Below are positions 39,601 to 49,236 of a stretch of DNA of 64,000 nt, piece after piece. The stretch covers positions 1,743,355-1,807,354 of the forward strand of contig NW_017803379.1 in assembly GCF_001625305.1 (NCBI RefSeq), written 5' to 3'. The stretch comes from Branchiostoma belcheri. Lineage: Eukaryota; Chordata; Leptocardii; Amphioxiformes; Branchiostomatidae. The notes beneath the pieces are model-generated. The model did no database searches, was not told the DNA's origin, and was given only the letters and a program-made list of their open reading frames with translations. Made by a program: the position numbers and the translations under genes. How positions within the stretch are numbered: the stretch's first letter is position 1; each line of letters starts with the position of its first letter.

Positions 39601-42600
39601 TTTAGAAGCCTAGCACTGGAAGACAGAGCAGTATTTATTGTAAGGCCAGTCTTGATAAAAGGGTCATTGAAGTTAATCATTCATGTTCTTGTAAGGTACA
39701 GATTACTTTGAAGTATCCATGCTATATGGTGTACCTGAGTTTTTACCATGTTCCATTTTTATCTTCAAACATGTCTCCCCTTCACCCCCACTCCTGCCCC
39801 AAATCTCCTGCCAAAAGGTCCAATACACCCTAGATGTTCCTCTTGTGTTTGGTTACGTTTATTTCATCCCCCTCCCCACCCACCCCTAAAGGTGTTTGTC
39901 AAGTGAAGAGCCTGTCTTGAAGTGATTTTTGTTTGCTGAAGTCTGCTCTTCTTTTGTTCATGGCTTTCACAATGACCATAGACTCTGAGGTAATAGGCAG
40001 TTTTCTCATGGGGGACAACGAAGGTTAGTGTTGATTTCACCAAGTCTTCCTACTCTAGGAAGCGGTGTAGTGTGCAGAGACACTGGCTGAAGTCAAACTC
40101 TAATGAGAGTTCCAGTGAACCTTGAGCAAAGTATGCCATTTCAGGGTGTTGAAACAATGTAGAAAGCTGTAGATCTGTTAGAACTTGAAAAGAAGTTGAG
40201 AGTGTTTGAACTACATAACAAAAAAAACTAGTGTTTGTTTTACATCCTCAGCTACAATGCCTCTACATATAGTACTGTACAGCAACTATCTGCAATCTCT
40301 AAGTGTGTCCAGAGATCCTATCTTTTATTCTGAACCAAAACTAGTGTTTGTATAGCTCCTCTGTAGCTACAATGTCTCTACACACTACTGTTAGATAGGC
40401 ATACTAGTACTAGTGTTGTTGCTCTAGTGTGTGATATCCTACATGCTCAGTTTGTCATAACTGAGAGCTACATTGAAGGGACGCCCTGCTAATGTGATGA
40501 TGTTATGATTGTGTCGTTTTCTTTTCCAGAAATTGTCGGTGTGGCAGAACTATGCAATAAAATTAATGGTATGTTGTTACAATAGTATACATACAGTGAA
40601 GTACTGCATTTTAGCATTTTTATAACTATTGTCAGGCACATCTGTAGATGTGGTGCAGTCTTACACTGTAGATTGTAGAGAGTATTTCAAGTGCAGATAT
40701 TTTTGTTGTGTACACGCGACTAGTGAGTACTTAGCATGAGGTGACATGAGGTAGTGTGCATATTTCTACTGTCTAAAATCATCTATAAACTAGAGGTCGG
40801 AGGTCTCATGTCTTCGTCAGAGGTACATCGTTCTAGAGAAATTAACATGCGTATTCTTCACTCTTTTTAATAATCAATTTGGTCTAAAGAACAAAAGAAT
40901 CTCTGTACTATTTTATGGTACCGAACACCCTGAAACGGTTTGCTGCAGATTATACAGATGCGTTGTCACCCGTGTTAGCCCCCCCCCCCCTACGTTATTT
41001 GAGTTTGGACTGTTACTGGAAAAAAAAACCTTCAAGAAATTCTTACTGTGTTGAAAGTGTCACGACAGCGCCGCAAAATATAATAAGAGAAGATGTTATA
41101 AAGGAAAGAATCAGAACAGGGCGACTACTGCTGTTTTGTTAATTTGTCTTTATGACAAATAGAAGACTTGTTTCTTGTGTTCTTTGTGTCCTAACATTCC
41201 AAATCTAGCCATCTCGTTTTTCGGCCCTTCGTGATTTTATTGCGCGCTTGCCTTAAATTTAAGGTAATTAGATTTAAGGTCTCCAGTGGACGTCATCCAT
41301 AGCAATTACTTGGTGTGGCCGTAGAAAATAACCTGACATATGTCCAACCTATCCTCCCCCTGCTGAAGTTATAGTACAATCCCTCAATGTAACGTCATTT
41401 GATCCCATCCCATTACGGGGTTCCCCCGAACTTCCCCGGCTATCCAGCTGTCGGCTGTCTCCAAGCAGATGTAGGTGGGGGATTTCTAAACACAAAAGGT
41501 CCTATTACGGGGACATAACGACCTCCACGACTCTCATCTTTGAACTCAATCTTGGAGACCACCACAGTAACATGCCTATCAAATTTCATTAACTTCCATC
41601 CACACATACAAAAGTTATCCTGCTCACAAGAAAAATTAACAAAATGCCCCCTGTAGTCACAACGAAACCCCCCACGAAGCTCAGTAACGAACTTAACCTT
41701 GGTCCCGACAATAGTAAGCACGACACCAAGAATTATGATCAACATTTTACATCAGTTATCTTGCTAACAAGCCACAAACACAAAAGGTGCACTAACGTGA
41801 CGCACGGACCCCCCACGAAGCCGAAACTTGTACTTGACTTTGGCCTCAACAGCGGTAATCTGCCTGTCAAAAATCATGGACGTCGAATCATGCCTTCCAG
41901 AGTTATATCGCAAAATCCGCAGTTCCCCACACTCCGGCAAGACAATTTCATAGTCCTTCTGACGAAGACAATAACACAATCCTCCTGACTTAAATGTTCC
42001 CTTTAATGGCTTTGCCATTGATTGTTCATTGACGACATAGTATTAAGAAGGACAAGGCTATTACCTAAGACTGTAGTGTACATGTTTTAAAGTGCTCACA
42101 CCAGGGGGGATTTCTAGTGTAATTTTATAATGTCGCCTGTCAGATTTAAGGTACAAAAACTGTTCAATGTATTTATTGCTAAATGAATTACTGATATTGG
42201 TACCTACATGTAGCTATGTGTTGCTTTCAAATGAGGCAGCAAATAACTGGAAGAGAAGTGTGTGTGTATAAGTGATATTGTGTTACAATATTAGGGCCAT
42301 GTTTCTCCACGTATGACGAGGAGCTTGCGCAGGCCTTCTCTATTTACTGTGGAATCAGCCTTGTTCATGTGAGTACCACCTGCCAATACTTTTCTTTTGG
42401 AAAGGTAGTATTTGAAATGTTTTGATTGTTTTGGTTGTTTTTCAGTACATTATTGGTATACCTCCGAGATGTCCTGTTTTGGTAATGGTTTTGATATTCC
42501 CCCTCTCCCGCCACAGTCCTTGCTGTACAAGAAAGTTGCAGACGCCCAACATCGCAGCAAGCTGTCTAACGAGCTAATGATGTATCATATGAAGGTTTGC

Positions 42601-45600
42601 ACTACATTTTGTTTACTTGTATTCAATTTGGTTTTGTACTGGTTTTGTCTTTGGTTTTAAACCAGCAGGTTTTCTTGTTATGATGCTTATATTCATAACT
42701 GTCAGTGAATTAGTAGATTTTCAACTCAGAAATTTTGTCATCAACACTCTAAGCAGTAAGAACATGTACAATTACAACTTGGAACCCATTGACTTTGATG
42801 CTACAGACTATTTCACAAGAAAATGTACATTACAAATTATTTTCTCAGGTAAACGAGGATGAGACAGCACGGCTGATAGTTGACAAGATCCCAGCGATCA
42901 CCAGCATCCATCCAGATGTCTTCGTCTTCAGTTTCACTCCCAGAGTCATCTATGATGACCAAACCACTCTGGTATCTAGTTACTAGTTACTTATTTCAGT
43001 TTTCTTTAGCCATGGTGCCTCTCTAAGTGTTGAGTAACTGCTTTCTAGTAAGACCACATAACGTTTCATGTTCAAAGAAAATCAAGATCAATCAATCCAT
43101 GAGATGTTTCCTCAAACTTGTTGTATAAGGGAAACTGCATCATTGTATGGATTACGATTGGAAACCTTAGACAAACACTAAGTCTTAATGGATATGTATG
43201 CTTGTGTGAGTCTACATCATACTAATAGTCTGAGGTGTTATGTATACATGTAGTTCAATGTTCAACTGGTTGTTTCATCAGTCAGAGACAGTTTCTAGCT
43301 GAAACAGAACCCTGCCATTGATAGTGGTATGTTTTAAACCTGACCTGATGGATAGTGAGGATCAGATTGGAGGCAAAGAAATCTTGTTTGGCCATCAGAC
43401 TGAGTTTAGATGTGTTCTACTTTTACTTCAAGTACGTGATAAAAGTGTGATATAGTGAAGAAGATTTCCCTGTCCTTGGTGCTGAAAGATAAATTGTGCA
43501 CTTTCCAATTTCCTAATTCCCTAAACAAGTTTTGTCTCCCCAGCTCTATGTTTTTGCATGTGAAAAGTGATGGATAGTCTATAAGAGTTGTTCTGATCCC
43601 ATTGTTTGCTTCCCCAGTGCTGTCTCGCCATGTTTGAGGACATGGGGATGATCAACAGGTGGAGAATCCAGAAGGAAACCCTCGTCAAGTAAGGCCTTGT
43701 CTTCAGAATTAAAGTGATGAATCATCATACAGGAAATAGCAACATCATAAGAAGTTGCATCTTTTTTAACAAGCCTTGAACTACAGATGCACTGAGAGAA
43801 TAGGCCGTTTTTTTCTATTTTGTAACATATCAGCAAACTTATGTAAGATATCAGCAAAGTTATGCATTTCATCATTAATTTTGCAGAAAGCTCACAGATA
43901 TACCAGTAGCTTTAGGTATTATTGCTGTGCTTTCTTGGGATGTAATGTGAACCATGGCTGAATTTTTTGTAGGTTTGTCCTAATGGTGAAGAAGGGTTAC
44001 CGTGACCCTCCGTATCACAACTGGTACCACGCCTTCTCCGTCTCTCACTTCTGCTACCTGCTCTACAAGAACCTACGCATCGACCAGCTGCTTACGTGAG
44101 TCTTTCACACCTCCTCTATGTCTTGAGCTGTGCATGTGATGTTTAGAGGATACTCGCCCATCAAATGCAATCCACCCTCCTCACCCATCTGCATCTATGT
44201 TTACCTAAGCTACTGTAGTAAAAATCCTAGTCCTAGGCAAAATGCCTGATGTAAGATTGTAACTAAAGTAGTAAGACTTAGTCATTGACAAATCTTGAGT
44301 TTAACTTCCATGTAAGTTTCTCACAGTGGTATTACATGCACTTGTTCCACCAGTGTTTTACTGACTGCTTTTTCTCCATTTCCCCCCCAGGGATGTGGAG
44401 CTGTTTGCGCTGTTTGTAGCATGTTTGTGCCATGACCTGGACCACAGAGGAACCAATAATGCCTTCCAAGTTTCCTCAGTGAGTGCAACCTTTAAAAAAA
44501 ACTGTAGGGGGGAGAAATAGAGCAATTGGAAAACATGTTCCTCTAATCCGTGTTTGTTTTTAGCAGAAAAATGTGAGTGTAAGACAATTGTTGGACCAGG
44601 TTCATATGATATATATGTTGTATGGCAGTGATGTATTTAGTTATATGGCAGTGGTTAGTGTATGATCAATAATGATGTCTGTATGATGTAGATTGTGTTT
44701 CTGTTTCCCAGAAATCAGTCCTGGCAGCTCTGTACAGCTCAGAAGGCTCTGTTTTAGAGGTTTGTACAAAAATCAATAATATTAAATTGTTACCATTTTC
44801 ACACCTTGTCAATTGAAGTGATTTTTGACAGGACAACAGTAGAGTAAAACAGAATCTTGAACACACAATAGTCATAAGAACATATTGTGAGGGAAATTCT
44901 AAGACATTGGATCAATCATTGGATTTAACCTTTTTGTTGTTCCACTTGCAGAGACATCACTTTGCCCAAGCCATGTGCATCTTAAACACTGAGGGTTGCA
45001 ACATCTTTGAAAACCTTAATAAACGGGTAAGACAATTTGCTCCAACATTTCATAAAACATCACAGTTTCTAAGATATTCTAAACAATGTAAAACTTCTAG
45101 AAGTGGTTGAAAATAAAGTTCTTTGAAATTCTTAAATATATAACAAAAAGGAACATTGCTGTTATGCCAGACAGACTTTTCTATGCAGCACATTTAGTTT
45201 ACAGTTACTCTATGTTGTTTTATTTTCAGGACTATGAACAAGCCCTGGACCTGCTACAGGAGATCATCCTAGCCACAGACCTGGCACATCACCTGTCCGC
45301 TGTTAAAGACCTGGAGGCCATGGCTAAAGGTCAGGCTCTGCTGGTACAGACTTGAAACCAGCAAATTAATGATCTGTCGTAAATGTAGTAGCTATTTGAC
45401 TTATTTTTAACCTTTTTGCATGTACATACCTGTTCATTTATTTTTTGTTTGGTAGATTCTGAGCTGCTACGATTTAGCAGCTTCTGTATGTCAAATCTAA
45501 ACATATGAAGACCCCTCTCTTATTTGACGTAATTTTGTGTGCTTTCTGCAGAGGGATATGACAAATCCAACCCCAGGTGCCACACCCTGCTGACCTGTCT

Positions 45601-46757
45601 ACTGATGACCTCCTGTGACCTGTCTGACCAGACCAAGGGTTGGGGGACCACAAAGAAAATAGCTGTGAGTTTTCACTGATACATTGTGGTTTGTTTCACT
45701 TGTGGTTTGTTTTTAACTTTTGCATGGGAGGCAGCCAGGGACAGATCTACTTAGTCTCAAATGGGAGCATGTGGTCCTGAGTGAGTGGGTGTGTGAGTGA
45801 GTTGTTTCATTCCACAGCCAGGATCTGAACTGCTCTGTTCCACATTTTTCTATTCTGTCTGTAGAGCTGCTCCGACAGTTGTTGGAATGTTTTAGAACTG
45901 ACACTTGTTCATTGCCTGACAGGAGCTGATCTACCAGGAGTTTTTCCGTCAGGGTGACCTGGAGAAGTCCATGGGGTACCGCCCCCATGAGATGATGGAC
46001 AGGGAGAAAGCCTTCATTCCCGACCTGCAGATCAGCTTCCTGGAGAACATCGCCATGCCTCTCTACAGGTCAGCAGGGCACGGGGGTTTAGTATGGAAAG
46101 TTCTGGTGTTCTAGCCAGCATCCGTCTTCACGTCATTTGACAGAATTTTGCTGCTCGTGACGGACAAAAATTTTGCCCAATCCGTCATCTCTGACACAAA
46201 ATCGATGTCTGTAAAAGACATGGAAGATGTCATTTGATGGACAAAATATATATGGAAACGATATGATAACTAATCATTAAACTAAGTAGCCTACAAGCAA
46301 AATTTGTCCCTCAAATGCAGGAAAAGCTATTTCAGATGGACCTCCCTCTAGGATTGTTGCGCTCTGATGCAACACCCACCCCTTTGGCGCATGACATGAT
46401 GTTTACGTGAAACAAACTTAGGGTAGTGGAAGAAAAAGCTGACTTAGTGCTGCTAGTAACGTGTACAAATTGTATGATATGGTTTTTGTATAACTTCTCA
46501 CAACTTTACCGTATTATTTTTGTATCCTAACTATTAACCAACTAACCCCATATAGGATCCTGGGAGACCTCCTGCCAGGGTCAGAGTGCGTGTTTCAAGC
46601 CGTGAAGGCGAACCGCGACACCTGGATGCAAGTTCGAGAGACCGCCAAACGCAAGCCCATTACCCACGGCAACTCCTTCGACTTCTTCAAAATGCTGGAC
46701 GAGGACGATGACAACAGTCTGGTCAACAACGGGGAGGGGGGCAAGGCCAACCACTGA
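15583..46757 (+). CDS. PDE2A: cGMP-stimulated 3',5'-cyclic nucleotide phosphodiesterase PDE2A, 27 exons, 5' incomplete
   Basis: This gene span joins 27 coding exons (listed separately) to about 792 residues. Every junction is GT-AG and phase-consistent. Layout: end of the N-terminal region (exons 1-3), GAF-A (end of 3 to 9), GAF-B (10-16), catalytic HD domain (17-27). Catalytic marks: [30 protein letters not shown] and [12 protein letters not shown], holding the metal-binding His/Asp residues and the purine-binding Gln of the family. GAF-B keeps the NK..F...DE motif ([14 protein letters not shown]). PDE2 enzymes hydrolyse cAMP and cGMP and are activated by cGMP bound to GAF-B. The visible part matches in extent the vertebrate protein from about residue 150 to its end. 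The initiator exon(s) are unseen. Introns range from about 110 bases to 6.6 kb. Confidence 0.95.
19188..19247 (+). CDS. PDE2A: PDE2A exon 2
   Basis: Twenty codons in phase 0 between GTTTCAG and GTAAGT, encoding a segment that ends NLSLLGKH. It continues the N-terminal region directly from exon 1. Confidence 0.88.
22151..22274 (+). CDS. PDE2A: PDE2A exon 3
   Basis: Begins [12 protein letters not shown] after CTCCAG. It covers the variable linker ([15 protein letters not shown]) and enters GAF-A at [11 protein letters not shown]. It leaves one base for the next codon before GTATTT, a weak donor. Confidence 0.85.
22771..22823 (+). CDS. PDE2A: PDE2A exon 4 (GAF-A)
   Basis: Encodes [18 protein letters not shown], the first helix of GAF-A. 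Acceptor ATTCCAG, donor GTGAGT. Confidence 0.9.
26483..26557 (+). CDS. PDE2A: PDE2A exon 5 (GAF-A)
   Basis: Twenty-five codons in phase 0. The core [18 protein letters not shown] is a typical GAF beta strand. Acceptor TTGTAG, donor GTAAGT. Confidence 0.92.
27411..27452 (+). CDS. PDE2A: PDE2A exon 6 (GAF-A)
   Basis: Short exon of 14 codons, [14 protein letters not shown], closely matching the vertebrate VIGDKVLGEEVSFP. Acceptor CCCACAG, donor GTAAGT. Confidence 0.93.
34095..34163 (+). CDS. PDE2A: PDE2A exon 7 (GAF-A)
   Basis: Twenty-three codons in phase 0 with [17 protein letters not shown], the GAF-A cap region. It follows the longest intron of the gene (27453-34094). Confidence 0.92.
34456..34598 (+). 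CDS. PDE2A: PDE2A exon 8 (GAF-A)
   Basis: Encodes [20 protein letters not shown] followed by CVFNK, the central sheet of GAF-A and the NK of its NK..F...DE motif. It ends two bases into a Lys codon before GTATGG. Confidence 0.93.
35057..35208 (+). CDS. PDE2A: PDE2A exon 9 (end of GAF-A and linker helix)
   Basis: Carries [20 protein letters not shown] and [10 protein letters not shown], the long helix linking GAF-A to GAF-B. These are among the best-conserved non-catalytic segments of PDE2. At its start the motif reads F-SSG-DA where the family consensus is F...DE. Confidence 0.95.
35240..35550. repeat. Three-copy degenerate tandem repeat in a PDE2A intron
   Basis: Units of about 110 bases start near 35240, 35351 and 35461. 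Shared strings are AAGCTGCAGTACTCCAGCAA (first two), GTGCTGAAATGCCATCCAAT (first two) and CCATCCAATAGATA (last two). The array fills most of the short intron between exons 9 and 10. The - strand open frame across it is a by-product of the repeat. Confidence 0.8.
35634..35697 (+). CDS. PDE2A: PDE2A exon 10 (GAF-B start)
   Basis: [20 protein letters not shown], the first helix of GAF-B. Split codons at both ends join cleanly to exons 9 and 11. Confidence 0.95.
35809..35890 (+). CDS. PDE2A: PDE2A exon 11 (GAF-B)
   Basis: [20 protein letters not shown] then VVADESE, ending in phase 0 at GTAAGA. The intron that follows (35891-38654) contains the candidate cassette, micro and terminal exons described under findings. 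Confidence 0.95.
38655..38715 (+). CDS. PDE2A: PDE2A exon 12 (GAF-B)
   Basis: [20 protein letters not shown], the GAF-B segment that forms part of the cGMP pocket. Acceptor CTTCATAG, donor GTGAGT. Confidence 0.94.
38832..38896. repeat. Short hairpin element with (GATACA) tail
   Basis: GTTACGCCGAAAGGCGGTTA forms a small hairpin (GCCG-AAAG-GCGG). ACCGGCTATA and a run of CAGATACAGATACAG follow. It lies between PDE2A exons 12 and 13. The layout suggests a copy of a dispersed repeat; I recall similar strings in lancelet sequence, unverified. Confidence 0.5.
39142..39223 (+). CDS. PDE2A: PDE2A exon 13 (GAF-B)
   Basis: [20 protein letters not shown] then STGFRTR, strongly conserved. Acceptor CCACCAG, donor GTAGGT. 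Confidence 0.95.
39428..39465 (+). CDS. PDE2A: PDE2A exon 14 (GAF-B)
   Basis: Short exon encoding [12 protein letters not shown]. It ends one base into a codon. The next intron (39466-40529) holds a candidate 42-base cassette exon. Confidence 0.94.
40225..40396. repeat. Degenerate two-copy duplication in PDE2A intron 14
   Basis: AAACTAGTGTTTGT followed by CTACAATG.CTCTACA occurs at about 40225-40290 and again at 40337-40396. This is a local duplication with a period of about 112 bases. Confidence 0.6.
40530..40568 (+). CDS. PDE2A: PDE2A exon 15 (GAF-B)
   Basis: [13 protein letters not shown], with the NK of the GAF-B NK..F...DE motif. Acceptor TTTTCCAG, donor GTATGT. Confidence 0.94.
41480..42010. 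repeat. Tandem array of about three units related to a non-LTR-type tail repeat
   Basis: Units of roughly 140-150 bases share C-rich starts (CCCCCCACGAAGC at about 41669 and 41810), a T(A/T)ATC(A/G/T)TGCTAACAAG-like segment and AAACACAAAAGG. Part of the unit (TTCCATCCACACATACAAAA, then GTTATCCTGCT) resembles a sequence widespread at the ends of retroelements in marine invertebrates (recalled). A related copy lies at 53555-53780. The array sits in PDE2A intron 15. The - strand frames here repeat similar peptides but look like repeat by-products. Confidence 0.6.
42295..42368 (+). CDS. PDE2A: PDE2A exon 16 (end of GAF-B)
   Basis: [20 protein letters not shown] then SLVH. It completes the NK..F...DE motif and the closing helix of GAF-B. 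Confidence 0.95.
42517..42594 (+). CDS. PDE2A: PDE2A exon 17 (GAF-B to catalytic linker)
   Basis: [20 protein letters not shown] then MMYHMK, matching the vertebrate linker helix. Acceptor CGCCACAG, donor GTTTGC. Confidence 0.95.
42849..42971 (+). CDS. PDE2A: PDE2A exon 18 (start of catalytic domain)
   Basis: Forty-one codons in phase 0 beginning [10 protein letters not shown] and containing [17 protein letters not shown]. This is the less conserved entry to the catalytic domain. Confidence 0.93.
43618..43688 (+). CDS. PDE2A: PDE2A exon 19 (catalytic domain)
   Basis: [20 protein letters not shown] then TLVK. Acceptor TCCCCAG, donor GTAAGG. Confidence 0.93.
43973..44095 (+). CDS. PDE2A: PDE2A exon 20 (catalytic domain, first metal-ligand region)
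   Basis: [20 protein letters not shown] followed by [14 protein letters not shown]. The [12 protein letters not shown] stretch contains the catalytic His and the first metal-coordinating His of class I phosphodiesterases. Confidence 0.97.
44391..44478 (+). CDS. PDE2A: PDE2A exon 21 (HD motif)
   Basis: [20 protein letters not shown]. The CHDLDHRG block is the HD signature that binds the metal pair. Donor GTGAGT follows TCCTCA. Confidence 0.97.
44712..44759 (+). CDS. PDE2A: PDE2A exon 22 (catalytic domain)
   Basis: Sixteen codons, [16 protein letters not shown], nearly identical to the vertebrate segment. Confidence 0.95.
44952..45026 (+). CDS. PDE2A: PDE2A exon 23 (catalytic domain)
   Basis: [20 protein letters not shown] then NLNKR. 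The HHFAQA block is a conserved catalytic-domain helix. Confidence 0.96.
45230..45329 (+). CDS. PDE2A: PDE2A exon 24 (catalytic domain)
   Basis: [20 protein letters not shown] then [13 protein letters not shown]. The ILATDLAHH block is typical of the family. Confidence 0.96.
45552..45664 (+). CDS. PDE2A: PDE2A exon 25 (catalytic domain, second metal Asp)
   Basis: Contains [20 protein letters not shown]. The Asp of CDLSD is the distal metal ligand. Confidence 0.97.
45923..46068 (+). CDS. PDE2A: PDE2A exon 26 (catalytic domain, glutamine switch)
   Basis: [20 protein letters not shown] and later [20 protein letters not shown]. The Gln of LQISF corresponds to the purine-binding Gln. The intron after it carries a copy of a dispersed repeat 39 bases from the donor. 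Confidence 0.97.
46107..46190 (+). repeat. Copy 1 of a dispersed repeat at the 5' end of an intron
   Basis: Begins TGTTCTAGCCAGCATCCGTC and ends near CCCAATCCGTCATCT, starting 39 bases after the exon 26 donor. About 85 bases align with 53283-53369 on the other strand. Both copies have the same orientation relative to their host gene. Confidence 0.8.
46556..46757 (+). CDS. PDE2A: PDE2A exon 27 with stop codon
   Basis: Begins [20 protein letters not shown], runs through an acidic stretch (MLDEDDDN) and ends KANH then TGA at 46755-46757. The extreme C-terminus differs from vertebrate PDE2A, as expected for this tail. Confidence 0.95.
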
Positions 46758-47113
46758 CAGGGCTATATTATTGTTTAATATACACAATACATATCCCCTT
46801 ACTTTTATACGTCAAGTGGAGGAAATTTGGTGGGAGCTGAGCTAACGGAGCTTTGACACCAGTAAGTGGTGCCAGCAAGACAAAGGGAAATAATATCATT
46901 TTTATACCAGCTCTGCAAGAAAATGTAAGTGTGCATGTGTATAATGTATGTGTAAATAGTCTGTGGGAAATATTGGAAGTCAATGTTTCAGAGATGGAAA
47001 ACCAGATGTGGTTGTACATGATTAAACAGTGGTGTCAGATTGTGCTGTGGTGTCATCTGCTTCTTGTGTAAGATTTGTACTTAGCAGTTGAAGAAAATAC
47101 TGTCAGTGTTGTA

Positions 47114-47119
47114 AATAAA
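47114..47119 (+). other. Poly(A) signal AATAAA of PDE2A
   Basis: An AATAAA hexamer about 357 bases after the PDE2A stop, in A+T-rich sequence. The 3'UTR would thus be short. It is the nearest canonical signal on this strand. Confidence 0.6.
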
Positions 47120-47291
47120 TATCATATTATACTTGACGGGTTTTATAGATTCACTTTTAGGTTTTAAAAAGCACTATATGTACCTACGCACTATGATGTA
47201 AATTGTTCTACAACTTGTTCTACATGTAGAATTGAACGTTTTTTCACCCTGTAAAAAGTTTTATTTTTGCCCCACTGTTGTCTTGTATCTA

Positions 47292-47335
<44 letters not shown>

Positions 47336-47355
47336 NNNNNNNNNNNNNNNNNNNN

Positions 47356-47398
<43 letters not shown>

Positions 47399-49052
47399 TT
47401 AGACTCCAAATGAAGAATTGATGTTTGCCCTTTACAAAAAACCATAAAGAAATAATTATTCTTTTTTTGTACCATTGAAGAGATGAACTGAGGAGATAAT
47501 AATTATTGCATAATATATGTACTTGAATACATTTCAAAAATGGATGAGATATGGATTTCCTGACTGCAGTTGTACCTTACAGCCATTTTTACGTCTACAC
47601 ATGTTCTTTAAATGTACAGAATGTATTGGCCATGAATGTCCTATTCAGGTCCTTGGATTAGAGCAGAGGGTGTTTTTGTGAATTGAGTTGTGTTTGCTGT
47701 GGAATACTGCATTACAATTTAATCCTTTTGCTAATATGTTGTCTGCTGTGTGTGCCCATATTTCTGGTGCAAAAGTCCGAGCTCTGCTAATAAGTAAAGT
47801 ACTGTTACTTTACTGTAATTTTTATGCTAATTGCCAGTGACTTATAATTGCTATGAATTCAAACACTGCAAAGTTTCTGCATTCTAACAGTCTGCAAAGT
47901 TTTTGAAACCTAACCAACACACCTATCCACCAATGTTAACTAACACAATATCAACAGAATTTTGGAGCTGTAGCATCTTGAAGTTATCTTGAAGTTTAAA
48001 GCATTCAAAGCCAACCGTGCTGCCTACTGTTCACCAGAAGTGAATAAACTACATGTATGACACTACACACATAGCAGCCATCCCTTGCCACTCATGGTAC
48101 ATTATTGTCTAACGTGCTACACAATGCCCTATCTACACCGTACTTAGACAAACCAAGTTTTTATTATCTTTTTAACCTCGGACAAACACACACAAAAATC
48201 TTCCTAGAATAGGACATTCAATGCATATGCAGTTATGATTAGAACAGAAAATATTTCAGATTCCTATATTATGTGTTATATGCATTAAAGGTCCCTTTCA
48301 GTAGATTGTAGATACTCAGATTGTAGTCTGAGTAGTGAGCACAGCTGCAGGAATTACAGAAAGGAACAACAGATTCTGAAGTAACAAGCTTAGATCACAG
48401 ATATACACTCTTGCAATGGCTTTTAGTTTTTATCAGCAATATCAGAACAAAAAGCCACAGCCAGACATTGTGGTGTCATATTCACATGTATCATACCCAG
48501 GTAACCCAACTAGATAGACCTGTGTAGACAATAGATGATAAGCCATTGTAGCCTGCATTACACAAGTTCAGGTACAGTTATTAGTTTTCCACTGCACTAA
48601 TATGTAATGCTATGTATAAGAGTGTATGCATTTGAAATAGTTTTGCTTTGCTGTAGAATTTACTTATTCTATTGTCTATTCTGCAGACTGAAGTTTCTTT
48701 TAATTTGTAGCCTTTTTGAGTAATACATGCAGATGCCACATTCAAAGCACTGGACCATTCCAATCCAGACGTATACATGTATAAATACAACTCATTCTAC
48801 CTCCATGGGGAGCACGGTCTGACTGGTGTCATTTTGGTCTTTCTTTAATGCTTTACTTACAATTTATAATTAGTTTAGCACTGCAGCCCGTGTTGGTACA
48901 CCCTGGATAATATTCACATAGGGAGCTTTGAAACCAGCATCACAGCAGATTCTATTAAGGCATAGGAAAAAAAAGAAAATTAGGTACTGATTTTGATTTG
49001 CGTTGTTTTTAAGCTAACCTAATAGCGGTTCAGGAAGGTCCTGCATTACGTG
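47120..49052. other. Intergenic region between convergent genes, with AT microsatellite and assembly gap
   Basis: Holds the (TA)n tract at 47293-47396, interrupted by 20 N at 47336-47355. Elsewhere the DNA is A+T-rich with no exon I can support. It presumably includes the 3'UTRs of PDE2A and of the gene ending at 49053. Confidence 0.6.
47293..47396. repeat. (TA)n microsatellite with a 20-N gap
   Basis: About 40 bases of TA repeats lie on each side of an N run of 20 (47336-47355). The N run is an assembly placeholder, so true repeat length is unknown. Confidence 0.97.
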
Positions 49053-49236
49053 TTAGTGTGGGGGATATGGTATCGGACATGTGCTGTTGCAGTACTTGGG
49101 AACATCAAAGACGCTAGCGGGGATGGGGTTGAGCTGGTAGGAGCTGGTGTTGAAGGTGATGACGTGGGTGATGTGAGGGACAAACTGCAGCTTCTCCCAG
49201 TACTGGCAAGGCTTGCCGTCTTCGGTCTGGTACCAC
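49053..49236 (-). CDS. At4g14100-like gene, exon 2 with stop
   Basis: After acceptor CCTTTTGTAG, one base completes the Arg codon and WYQTEDGKPCQYWEKLQFV follows. It ends PIPYPPH then TAA. Phase joins exactly to exon 1. Confidence 0.82.

Noticed and set aside
41440-42018. - strand frames with RGG-like repeats as a coding gene
   Set aside because: They coincide with a tandem repetitive array and are broken between units.
47191-47537. Open frames with Tyr-Ile repeats
   Set aside because: Translation of the TA microsatellite across the N gap.
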